Under the pieces are notes generated by a model. It saw only the letters and a program-made list of their open reading frames with translations. It was not told the origin of the DNA and searched no databases. This document shows, piece after piece, positions 10,863-18,034 of a DNA stretch of 22,941 bases; position 1 is the first letter of the stretch; the number at the start of each line of letters is the position of its first letter. The position numbers and the translations under genes were made by a program. Origin of the DNA: Chara braunii (lineage: Eukaryota; Streptophyta; Charophyceae; Charales; Characeae); the NCBI GenBank assembly GCA_003427395.1, contig BFEA01000542.1:524637-547577 (forward strand), read 5' to 3'.

Positions 10863-11500
10863 GACAAATGCATCTGGTGCGATCTCATCGACAATGAATC
10901 ACTTTCAAAGTATTACCAAGTGTGTATAGACATATTAGCAAAAAAATAATTTAAGAAAGTCTGTCCACCATTCCGACTAAACACAAGCATCCTCAAAGAC
11001 CCCGACATCCCAGTATGGGTAAAGGACCAAATGGTCCGATGAATGGATGCAAAAAACCTCTTCTCAAATGAGCAATCATGGGCTGAAACCAAGACCCAGA
11101 AGTCCATTATCGTGGCTCAACAAAATATAGGTAATGACCCTTTCCCGGACCATTACTGGTCTAACAAACGTTTGTTCAGTATGACACAACTAGAAGCATT
11201 GAAAATCAAGACACAAGAAAATCGGTTGCAATGACTTCGAATTATGGTACTGGTTGGCTATGACATGATGGCAAAGGAGACATTCAGAACTCTCATCCTC
11301 AAACAAGCAAAATCAATCCTCAAGGAGTTTTCGCACCCCTTTAACCCTCAGGAACCCACAACCAACAACACGGAAACCATGTGCAACTATACCATGACAT
11401 ATTTTAGAGATATTGCGACCACAACAAGGCTCTAATACTCCGTGGATACAAACCTCTCATCCATATCCAACTTATGAGACTACATGCGGTAATTACCCCC
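10863..11500 (+). pseudogene. LINE copy 2 linker between endonuclease and RT
   Basis: Broken frames (10960-11040, 11043-11234, 11244-11435) are rich in Gln, Lys and Glu, as in LINE linkers, including P-V-W-V-K-D-Q-M-V-R and Y-W-S-N-K-R-L-F. No catalytic motif is expected here. Confidence 0.65.
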
Positions 11501-11880
11501 ATTGAGGGGCCCCATTTGGATGCGTCATTTTCTACCCATGAACTTCATCAAGCAACAAAAAAGATGGCAATGAGTAAATGTGCGGAGTGGACGACCTTTG
11601 CATAAAGTTTTTTCTAAACGTTTGGAAAACTTCTCCCCCTTTCCGTGTCTTATTTTCAACAACACCCTATCATTAGGCTTCCTCCCCAATGGGTGGTTAA
11701 AAAGGGTTATATCCCTATTATACAAGAAAGAAGACAAAAGGGAGGTAAGAAATTATAGATCCATCTCTGTGTTAAATGTCGCCCATAAAATCATCGTTGA
11801 AACTTTGGCCTTAAGATTAACAGATACCCTACCTAGACTGATTGGATTAGAGCAAAGGGGCTTTTGTCAAAGGTCGCACT
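11500..11880 (+). pseudogene. LINE copy 2 reverse transcriptase, first half
   Basis: Frame 11580-11954 shows L-P-N-G-W-L-K-R-V-I-S-L-L-Y-K-K, E-V-R-N-Y-R-S-I-S-V-L-N, A-L-R-L-T-D-T-L-P-R-L-I (RT blocks 1-2). An adjacent frame gives K-G-A-F-V-K-G-R-T, which matches Q-G-A-F-V of LINE copy 1. RT homology stops at about 11880, inside the finger/palm transition, and resumes at 18055. Confidence 0.88.
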
Positions 11881-12328
11881 TTCGGGACAGAAACCCTGAC
11901 AAGGGTATCTGCCCTGTATTTTCAATGTCGGATGAAGTCCGAGTTTTGATATAAGTTTGTGGAATTGGTCTGACAAAATAAGCATGCTATTGGATTATTC
12001 CAACTCGTCCGCAGGATTACGACTAGATCGCAGAGATGTGCGACCGTAGAAAGACCAAAGTTAGACCTATCCTACTTTTAATGGTGTCGCGCGGCAGCTA
12101 AGCCGCGCGGTTCAGGGCTAAAAAAAGGGTTGTGCTGGGGTAGGGCACCGCGGTCGTTGCACGTGGTAGACGACTCTGAGCCGTCAAGGTCTGGGCCCTG
12201 AGCCAACGGTGCCAGGGAACCGCATGCATGTAGGGCCTGCAAGACCGTGGCATAGGAAGAAAAAAACGGACAGGGCTGAGCTCTTCAAATAGCAGAGCTG
12301 CTCCTTCATTGTCGTGAAAAGGAGCCAG
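11881..12328. repeat. Hairpin series I
   Basis: Stems seen: 11888-11911 (10 bp, one mismatch), 11928-11942 (TCGGA/TCCGA), 12028-12043 (TCGCA/TGCGA), 12088-12109 (CGCGCGGC/GCCGCGCG, 6-base loop) and 12144-12213 (GGCACCG/CGGTGCC) enclosing 12153-12174 (GTCGT/ACGAC). Starting right at the LINE breakpoint, they help place the left edge of the insert. Confidence 0.75.
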
Positions 12329-12410
12329 CCCAGTAAGTTAGAGTATCAGACTGTCACCCGATTGAGACCGGGATCGAATCCGACAAGCCTTACTGGGTGC
12401 AGCTCCTTTT
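12317..12410. other. Long stem enclosing a tRNA-like segment
   Basis: AAAAGGAGC (12317-12325) pairs with GCTCCTTTT (12402-12410), and CCCAGTAAG (12329-12337) pairs with CTTACTGGG (12389-12397), giving 18 bp around the tRNA-like core. The GCTCC part of the right arm can instead pair with GGAGC at 12411-12415, so two folds exclude each other. Confidence 0.85.
12329..12397 (+). other. tRNA-like sequence (degenerate, Asp-like anticodon loop)
   Basis: A 9-bp acceptor-like stem (12329-12337 with 12389-12397) encloses TTAGAGTATCAG, an anticodon-loop-like CTGTCAC (12351-12357, as in tRNA-Asp, anticodon GTC) and GGGATCGAATCC (12370-12381), whose GATCGAATC fits the Pol III B-box consensus GWTCRANNC. 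The anticodon and T stems pair poorly, and the A box is only partial. So this is not a working tRNA gene. It may be a SINE-like head, an internal Pol III promoter or a tRNA mimic in the element's RNA. Confidence 0.5.
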
Positions 12411-12742
12411 GGAGCTGCTCATTTTGGTAAGGCGTGGTCGATCCCGACCACGTGATCACAAGGATCAGACGACCGAGATTGGCCGCGCGGTGGTAGCATG
12501 GCCCTGCGCAAAGGATGACACGAACAAATCAAGGAAAGGCAAAAAAAAAAAATTCGATTCCCCGAAGGCAATCGGACTCGGGTCTGTATTTCAACAAGAC
12601 CCCTGCCGTTGGCGTAAGCCAACGACTTCAATGTGGTTGCGCTGGATGACGCACATGAAAGGGAAGCTGAGGACTGTAGTCCTCAACAGGTTCAGAGGGC
12701 GCCCGTTTTCAACGGGCAACCATTTTTTATTCGGTGAGTTGG
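12399..12742. repeat. Hairpin series II
   Basis: Stems: 12399-12418 (GCAGCTCC/GGAGCTGC, 4-base loop), 12433-12452 (CGTGGTCG/CGACCACG, loop ATCC), 12453-12467 (TGATC/GATCA), 12555-12574 (CGATT/AATCG), 12581-12601 (GGTCT/AGACC), 12607-12624 (CGTTGGC/GCCAACG with a GTAA tetraloop of GNRA type), 12668-12685 (TGAGGACT/AGTCCTCA) and 12701-12717 (GCCCGTT/AACGGGC). Almost all are perfect and spaced 0-90 bases apart. Confidence 0.88.
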
Positions 12743-12856
12743 GTTTTTTCTTTTGTTTTTGTTTTTGTCTTTTGTTTTCTTTCAGATTCTTTTCACCTAG
12801 ATTTAGATTTTCTTTTATTAGATTTAGTTTAGATTTTTTTTTTTTTTTTTCCCCTT
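12743..12856 (+). other. Polypyrimidine tract with an acceptor-like CAG
   Basis: T-rich sequence (TTTTG and TTTTC units, then a T-run at about 12833-12850) includes TTTGTTTTCTTTCAG ending near 12785, which fits a plant 3' splice site. On the minus strand this is an A-rich tract downstream of the hammerheads. Confidence 0.5.
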
Positions 12857-12885
12857 CTAAATACCTGTTCGTTTGTATAGCTATG

Positions 12886-12943
12886 CCAGACTGTTTCGTC
12901 GGGTTTCACCGACTCATCAGGAGGCTGAGCCTCGACAGTCTGG
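12886..12943 (-). ncRNA. Type III hammerhead ribozyme, copy 1
   Basis: Read 5' to 3' on the minus strand: stem III CCAGACUG, then GUC with the expected cleavage after the C at 12934; stem I hairpin GAGGC-UCA-GCCUC; core CUGAUGA; stem II GUCGG-UGAAAC-CCGAC; core GAAA; then CAGUCUGG closing stem III. Every invariant core base of the hammerhead is present, and all three stems pair perfectly. Helix III is the open one, so it is type III, as in plant retrozymes and viroid-like RNAs. It should self-cleave a minus-strand transcript, leaving a 2',3'-cyclic phosphate and a 5'-hydroxyl. Confidence 0.95.
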
Positions 12944-13046
12944 GCAGCAATTGAACGAGTAAAACGCCTGAACCTGGCGCTTATGGCGCCTAGGTACAGA
13001 CGCAAAGTAGAGAGATGCAAAAGAGGGGGGGAGACCCAAACTGTGC

Positions 13047-13102
13047 CAGACTGTTTCGTCGGGTCTTACCAACTCATCAGGGGGTCGGACCCCGACAGTC
13101 TG
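13047..13102 (-). ncRNA. Type III hammerhead ribozyme, copy 2
   Basis: On the minus strand: stem III CAGACUG, GUC with cleavage expected after the C at 13094, stem I GGGGU-CCG-ACCCC, core CUGAUGA, stem II GUUGG-UAAGAC-CCGAC (one U-G pair), core GAAA and CAGUCUG. Stem I differs from copy 1 at several positions on both sides yet pairs fully, which points to selection for structure. Loop sequences also differ. It should be active on inspection. Confidence 0.95.
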
Positions 13103-13170
13103 AAAGTGCATGAACCAGGCGCTTATAGCGTCCATATACAGGCATCGAAAGAGAGAGAGGAATGGGGGGG

Positions 13171-13230
13171 GAGCCACCGACTCATCTGCAGTTGGTCCCT
13201 CGTTATGACTTCCAACGAGGGACTGAGCAG
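13171..13230 (-). pseudogene. Decayed third hammerhead
   Basis: Minus strand: CUCAGUC, a 10-bp stem I hairpin (13195-13204 with 13214-13223, GTCCCTCGTT type), then CUGCAGAUGAGUCGGUGGC. This keeps AGAUGAGUCGGU of the core and stem II start but has inserted bases in CUGAUGA and lacks the stem II return strand and GAAA. It aligns with unit starts at 12886 and 13047 but should not cleave. Confidence 0.55.
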
Positions 13231-13438
13231 GATCGAATGAATCTGCCCCTAGGACAAGGGGAGATTCATCACCATTGGGCCACTGGCTACTCGACTGTGG
13301 AAAAGGTAAGTAAGGTAAGTTTATTTATTTATTTATTTATTTATTTTCTCTTTTTTTTTCTAATTTTAACTACTTTTGCTCGTTGTGACTGTTGGGGGCG
13401 TAGGGAAGAAAACGAGGCAAAATGCCTCGTGAAAAACT

Positions 13439-13469
<31 letters not shown>

Positions 13470-13545
13470 GAATGAACGAGGCAACTGCCTCGTAGTAGGT
13501 GAAGAAACAGTCCTTGGGACTGTGTGGGAGCACAAAAGCTCCCAC
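13195..13545. repeat. Hairpin series III, including a duplicated hairpin around an A-run
   Basis: Stems: 13195-13223 (10 bp), 13237-13269 (ATGAATCT+CCCCT with AGGGG+AGATTCAT, 13 bp with one bulge), 13412-13430 (ACGAGGCA/TGCCTCGT), 13476-13493 (the same stem again), 13507-13523 (ACAGTCC/GGACTGT) and 13524-13545 (GTGGGAGC/GCTCCCAC). A 28-base A-run (about 13438-13465) separates the duplicated hairpins. Perfect 5' splice-site-like AAGGTAAGT occurs twice at 13303-13320, followed by TTTA repeats (13320-13345). Confidence 0.88.
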
Positions 13546-13638
13546 TTCGTTTTTTTTGCCCAACTCACTGTGGCCGCGAAATCTTGAATCTCACGGCCAA
13601 CAGTACTCGCGTGGAAGAGAGAGAGAGAGGGACGTGGG

Positions 13639-14190
13639 AGTTGGGAGGGGGAGGTCCTACTCCTCCCAACCTCCCAACTGCCTTCCCCGTTTTCAGGGGA
13701 GGACAGAGAAAAGTGAAGGGTGGACTGTTGTGAGCAACTGCATGTACCTGGCCGAGAAAATGGTCAGGTGCAAGCAGTTAGATTTTTTTTTTTTTTTTTT
13801 TTTTNTTTNTGTTTATTTTTGTGAGGACACTTGTCCTCACGTAGTGCTAACTGTCAGGCTCCCGTTTTTGAAGGAAGCCAAGAAAATTAAAGGCCACTAA
13901 GAAAAAGGCTAGATACAACATTTTCCTCGATGTATCTGCGCTGAAAAAAGGGTCCAGATACATCAAACTGAAAAGAGTTGTATCTTTTCAACCCTTTATC
14001 AGAAAAATAAAAGAAAAACTGATTTGGAAATGGCAGGAGCCCAGCTGTCTCGCCAGATTCCGAGATAGCTGGGGAAAAAATAAAATAAAATGAAATAGGG
14101 CAGTTAAAGAAACTGCCCCACACTAAGGTTGTGGCTGTGGTGCGGCCACAGTCAGCCCTGGATCTTGACAAATCAAGGGCTCACAGTGAG
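13639..14190. repeat. Hairpin series IV
   Basis: Stems: 13639-13679 (10 bp plus inner 6 bp), 13775-13853 (CAGTTAG/CTAACTG) enclosing 13821-13840 (GTGAGGAC/GTCCTCAC), 13911-13937 (AGATACA/TGTATCT), 13947-13997 (AAAGGGT/ACCCTTT) enclosing AGATAC/GTATCT with AACT/AGTT, 14040-14073 (CCCAGCT+TCTCG with CGAGA+AGCTGGG, one mismatch), 14098-14118 (GGGCAGTT/AACTGCCC) and 14135-14151 (CTGTGG/CCACAG). A T-run with two N at 13783-13811 is an assembly-uncertain homopolymer. Confidence 0.88.
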
Positions 14191-14216
14191 TCCGCGATTT
14201 TGCCTGGGGGCTGGAG

Positions 14217-14275
14217 TGACGTCTAGCCCTCCTCAGCCACTATAAAACAGCCAGCTGCCCCCAGCTGCCACACAA
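14217..14275 (+). promoter_or_regulatory. Candidate Pol II promoter (TGACGTCT and TATAAAA)
   Basis: TGACGTCT at 14217-14224, a bZIP/TGA-factor-type site, lies 16 bases before TATAAAA at 14241-14247. Transcription would start near 14270-14278 (CACAAAGCATT). It points to the minisatellite and the two frames at 16435 and 16973. The assignment rests on sequence only. Confidence 0.5.
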
Positions 14276-14559
14276 AGCATTCGTGCTGTCATTGTGTGAC
14301 GTGCACTTGAGTGTTGCTGGGCTGCTGAGGTACTGCCAGAGGCAAGGAGGAGGAGCTGTAGATCTGCAGAGGAGCGCGGAGAGGAAGACTAGGCAACCAT
14401 AGCTAAGGCAGGGAGCACTCTGCTCCTCTCCCCTCTGGCTGGTGCTGGTCCCACGGGACAGACCCAGTGGTACTGCAGGACTGCGGCAGTGTGCCGCTGT
14501 GAGATTTGGGTCTGGGGCCCAAATTTTACCAAATTTTGGCCTGCCATTTTCTCACTACG

Positions 14560-15190
14560 GTGGGGAAGTGCTGCCGAAATTTTACAGCGGCAGTCCCGGT
14601 TTTTACTGCGGTGGTACCGAAGTGCTGCCGAATTTCTGCAGCGGCGGCACAAGTTTTTTCTGCGGTGGTACCGAAGTGCTGCCGAATTTCTGCAGCGGCG
14701 NTGGTACCGAAGTGCTGCCGAATTTCTGCAGCGGCGGCACAAGTTTTTTCTGCGGTGGTACCGAAGTGCTGCCGAATTTCTGCAGCGGCGGCACAATTTT
14801 TTTCTGCGGTGGTACCGAAGTGCTGCCGAATTTCTGCAGCAGCGGCACAAGTTTTATCGGCGGTGGTGCGAAAGCGCTGTCGAAATTCTACGACGACGAC
14901 TACGGTTTTATCGGCGGTGGTGTGAAAGCGCTGCCGAAATTTTACGGCGGCGACTACGGTTTTATCGACGGTGGTGTGAAAGCGCTGCCGAAATTCTACG
15001 GCGGCGACTACGGTTTTATCGGCGGTGGTGCGAAAGTGCTGCCGAAATTCTACAGCAGCGACTACGATTTTTTGGCGGTGGTACAAAAGCGCTGTCCGAA
15101 TTTTTCGGCGGTGACTCCGATTTTACCAGCGGTGGTGCAGAAGCGCTGTGAAAATTTTACGGCGGCGACGCAAGGTTACCGGCGGTAGGA
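14560..15190 (+). repeat. 54-bp minisatellite, about 11 units, with a hairpin in each unit
   Basis: Units begin GCGGTGGTACCGAAG, for example at 14608, 14662, 14752 and 14806, and diverge toward 15190. Each early unit contains GTGCTGCCG facing CGGCGGCAC, a hairpin with one G-U pair. An N at 14701 cuts a unit short, so the assembly has probably collapsed part of the array. The 54-base period leaves several frames open on both strands (an 18-residue repeat, G-G-T-E-V-L-P-N-F-C-S-G-G-T-S-F-F-C, in the frame 14442-15188). Coding is not excluded but not supported. Confidence 0.92.
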
Positions 15191-15940
15191 GTTCCACATT
15201 TAGCGGCAGCCGGACCTTGGTGTAGGGAAGGTACCGCTGGAGTTGAGGATTGAGGTGATATGAATTTTAACGGCGTGGTGACGCGATAACAGTGGAAGTC
15301 AGCGGTGGTGACACTCATTGGAAAACATAGTGGGAAGGTGTTGTGGCCGGTGGTTGTGGTGAAAGGAGTGATGTGGATTATTTGTCGACAACTGGAAGAT
15401 AACTGTTTCTTGACAGAGGAGCGTAATTTTATACGACTTTCTTGAGTGAGTCGTTATTATTTTCATTTCAACGTCACTCAAGGTCAGTTACATTGACTCA
15501 GTTCCCTTCACACATGAGTGAACCCACACTTGCTTTGACCTGTTTCACTGAATGTTCATTGAAAAAGGGAAGAGGGTGCGTGTTCTTGCGTGTATGACTG
15601 GGAGTCTGACAATGGTAAAGGAATGCATGGTGGTCTGTGTGTCGTTGGGTTTTGACTGCAGGTACGACGTGTGGTTGAAATGGATGATGGTGATGATGGT
15701 GAAAGGATGATTGTTTTCTCATCTCTATGCTTATGAATGTGTGTAAACTAAAGTGAAAAGAAGGCGATGAAAAATAAGCGACAACAAAGAAGAGAAACCT
15801 GGATGAACATAGATTTTCTCCCAAGGTCACCTATTCTTGCCCGAATGACCTCTTCGTCTATGCCCGTCTGTCTGAATGACTTTCTCTTCTGTGTTCTTTC
15901 TTTCTTTCGTCTAAGTTACTCTTGACGTCAGGCGACAAGA
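15191..15940. other. Leader/spacer of the nested element
   Basis: No convincing gene. A stem TTGAGTGA (15442-15449) with TCACTCAA (15474-15481) is present. Possible splice donors on the plus strand include CAG/GTACGA near 15661 and GGG/TAGGT near 15957. These could join to the acceptors before the two frames downstream. Confidence 0.4.
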
Positions 15941-16434
15941 ATTTGCTCGTCCGCCGGGTAGGTGTTTTTCCTTTCTTCTAGGGGGCATCTGGGGCGGGGG
16001 TTCGTTGCCTTAGGGCCCGACCCTGTTATCGACTCAGAGTGGACCACTTTGCGGTGGGGTACCATGCCGATTCGGTGGAGACGGCCCGACTTTTGAGATC
16101 CGAGTCTTGTGCTCGGGCGAGGAGGAGGAGTATTCCAGACCACCTCCTAGGGGGATGGACAAAAGTGTCTGCACGGACAGACTTAAGGTTCTTGGTGCCT
16201 TGCGTAAGGAGGAACTGCCATAACATTCCTTTAGTGGTCATTCTAGGAGTCACTGACGTATGGGGAACTGGTGCCACAAGCAGCCCAGTTCGTGTCCTAC
16301 TAGCTAAATGAGGTGTATTTAGACACTCCAGACGTGGCTGGCCGTGCCATAAGAAGCATGGGCCAGAAGGAAGACAAATGTTTTAGTGATACTTAGTTTT
16401 AACTTGATCACTTTTGTCTTCCTTTTTCTTTCAG
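15941..16434 (+). other. Conserved segment shared with 22064-22205, ending in a splice acceptor
   Basis: 15961-15994 (GGTGTTTTTC...) and about 16108-16146 match 22064-22092 and 22168-22205 in the same order and orientation, at roughly 70-80% by eye. Hairpins are CCGAG/CTCGG at 16100-16116, a CCAC/GGTGG stem near 16043 and GTCTG/CAGAC near 16168-16183. The end, a T/C-rich tract closing in TTTCTTTCAG at 16434, is a strong 3' splice-site candidate abutting the ATG at 16435. Confidence 0.55.
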
Positions 16435-16947
16435 ATGGCTATGGGATCCACGGACTTGTTCTTTTTTTACGACTGCGATTTGGCGGCTGAAAGGGTCGAA
16501 CTCCAAAGGCGTAATGGAAAAAGGGTAGAGAGGATAGATCGCCTTGTTTACAATCCGTCAGAACTGTACTCTGAGGAGGACGTTCCGCAGTTTTGGGATG
16601 GCAGTGCGCAAAGACCCCCCAGACGGCTTATTTTCAGGAGACCGACCGACTTGGATGTTCTTCATTACGAGTTCGCGCCGCCATTGCCCGAGCGTCACTT
16701 CGTCAATATGAACCTGGTGGTACTGCAACCGTACGAGCTCAATCCACGAGTGGACGAGATTGCAGAAATAAGGTTGATGTTCGTTTGATACGTGCTTTGG
16801 TTAAACGAACGACAAGGACCTTTCTTCGGTATATACTTCACAGAACGGGTGCGAGCCAATAGTTTCGCAATCATAAACATTGAACCTTTATATGATGATG
16901 AGTTGGAGACCGAGACGGATGAAATAGAGGAATATTTACGCGACTAA
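16435..16947 (+). pseudogene. Unassigned ORF A of the nested element (170 codons, one in-frame stop)
   Basis: The frame opens with ATG directly after the acceptor-like TTTCAG and runs to TAA at 16945, interrupted only by TGA at 16786-16788, which is one C-to-T change from CGA. The N-terminal part is aromatic and hydrophobic (D-L-F-F-F-Y-D-C-D), then comes a basic stretch, a central W-D-G segment and a strongly acidic C-terminus (D-D-E-L-E-T-E-T-D-E-I-E-E). No signal peptide, membrane segment or known family was recognised. Length, start context and coding character after the stop argue that it was once a real gene. It precedes ORF B by 25 bp on the same strand. Confidence 0.6.
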
Positions 16948-16949
16948 TT

Positions 16950-16972
16950 ATAACTTATGTTCTGACATGCAG
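16950..16972 (+). promoter_or_regulatory. Splice-acceptor-like site before ORF B
   Basis: TTATGTTCTGACATGCAG ends at 16972, with a branchpoint-like CTGAC and a terminal CAG just before the ATG at 16973. With the site at 16434, each ORF has its own acceptor, so alternative splicing from a common leader could express both. Confidence 0.45.
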
Positions 16973-17524
16973 ATGTCTGGAGCACGACACGACTTGACGA
17001 CCCCGAGGTACCTGCTTGTTCTCGACACACATGAGGTCGATCTTATCAGAAGAGCGGAGTAACTTTTGCGGGTTCGAGGTGGTTCTCCTTCAGAATGGAT
17101 CGGCTTCATTGGATTGCTCCGCAACGGCGAGGGATTTTTCCCTAATACTCGCGCAGACTTTCGCGCCAATACGGCCCGGACCCCAGATGAGTTCTTTGGA
17201 TATACCTTGTATTTCCACCGCGCGAGTAATCTCCAATGTCTCTCTCGAGTCATTGTGAGCATTATGATTACCTCGTCTGGCAGACGTTTCGGCGTCCTCC
17301 GGATCCGGGATACTGAGACCAGACATTTGTTTGGACTCAGTCGGTCTTTCCGAGTCATACAGTGGAGGCTAGCCTTACGGATGACTTCCTTGTATGGTAC
17401 TCAGAGTTTTAGAGTCACGTGAAGAGGGCAAGTGACAACCCTGGTACTTGACGACAACGAGCGTGCGCGTTTGGATTTGCTGGAGACGCAGATGCGTGGA
17501 GGACGACAGATATACCAGGGTTAG
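16973..17524 (+). pseudogene. Unassigned ORF B of the nested element (183 codons, two in-frame stops)
   Basis: One frame runs from the ATG at 16973 to TAG at 17522, broken by TAA at 17060-17062 and TGA at 17420-17422. Both stops are explainable as C-to-T changes from CAA and CGA. The product is Arg-rich throughout, for example R-F-G-V-L-R-I-R-D-T-E-T-R, and lacks acidic runs, the opposite of ORF A. That would suit a nucleic-acid-binding role, but this is inference. No family was recognised. The frame re-opening after each stop over 550 bases supports a former gene rather than chance. Confidence 0.55.
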
Positions 17525-17844
17525 ACGCCGCTTTCTGGAAATCTTACTCGGATTCTAGAAAACCTCTTTGCATAGACCAATACCGTCGAGGAAGTCATAT
17601 GATTATGACTTCACGAGGTAATCTCAAAAACAAAAACAAAAACAAAAAACAAAACACTTTATGTAGTTAGGACCGCCGGATGGATAGTATTCGGATTACC
17701 CCGATGATTTCACTATCATGCTTTGGCATTGAGGGGTAAATACATAGGAAGTAAAAAGTAAACAAATTTATTTCTTTAGTCTAAAATTATCTTTACACTT
17801 TTATGTGAAACGCAAGTAAATAAAATTCCAAAAACAAATTCAGA
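17525..17844 (+). other. 3' region of the ORF A/B unit with AATAAA
   Basis: A hairpin GAAGTCAT (17591-17598) with ATGACTTC (17605-17612) is followed by CAAAAA repeats (about 17629-17656). AATAAA at 17819-17824 could be the polyadenylation signal of the plus-strand transcript. No gene is visible. Confidence 0.45.
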
Positions 17845-17938
17845 TCGTAGGGGACCGCGAGAAGTACAGCTAGCGCATCCGGCTAGAGTGGCGAAGGGAC
17901 GATGCGATCGCACACCGCCTCGGCGGCTCGCGGAAACT
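17845..17938 (-). repeat. Segment homologous to 21882-21940
   Basis: Read on the minus strand, 17938-17923 matches 21882-21897 (14 of 16) and 17882-17845 matches 21903-21940 (30 of 38, mostly transitions), with about 35 extra bases between the blocks here. The orientation is opposite to the copy at 21882. Confidence 0.75.
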
Positions 17939-18012
17939 ATTTCGCTCTTGTCCCTAAGTTGTCTCCTTGTTTTGTTGATTGATGAGTAACTTTTGCGTGA
18001 CATGGCCGGGAG

Positions 18013-18034
18013 GGCCCTCGTTCACGCGAGGGCC
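18013..18034. other. Hairpin near the 3' end of the nested element
   Basis: GGCCCTCG (18013-18020) pairs with CGAGGGCC (18027-18034) across a 6-base loop, 14 bases before the junction with the LINE at 18048/18049. Confidence 0.8.

Larger units (their letters stand above)
12886..13177 (-). repeat. Tandem 160-bp hammerhead repeat (two units)
   Basis: The cleavage sites of the two ribozymes are 160 bp apart, at 12934 and 13094. Homology extends beyond the ribozymes: both units have a TGAACC-AGGCGC/TGGCGC hairpin (12975-12990 and 13118-13133), then a CAGACGCAAAG/CAGGCATCGAAAG segment and a GAGAG/G-rich end. A third, decayed unit start follows at 13171. Self-cleavage at both sites would release a 160-nt RNA. 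Confidence 0.85.

Noticed and set aside
11960-12050. A frame reading I-S-M-L-L-D-Y-S-N-S-S-A-G-L-R-L-D, like a LINE post-RT segment
   Set aside because: The LINE RT breaks off at 11880, and its true post-RT segment is found after 18480. The similarity is short and would require a second rearrangement, so I treat it as chance.
12329-12397. A functional tRNA gene
   Set aside because: The T and anticodon stems do not pair properly and the A box is incomplete; only the acceptor-like stem and B box are good.
12886-13177. CRISPR-like array
   Set aside because: Repeats are 160 bp with a ribozyme fold, there are only two intact units, and the setting is eukaryotic.
14442-15188. Long open frames on both strands through the minisatellite as real proteins
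   Set aside because: A 54-base period is a multiple of three, so a frame open in one unit stays open in all. Several frames on both strands are open at once.
16948-17358. Minus-strand 136-residue open frame
   Set aside because: It lies opposite ORF B, shows no recognisable motif, and is best explained as the shadow of the plus-strand coding sequence.
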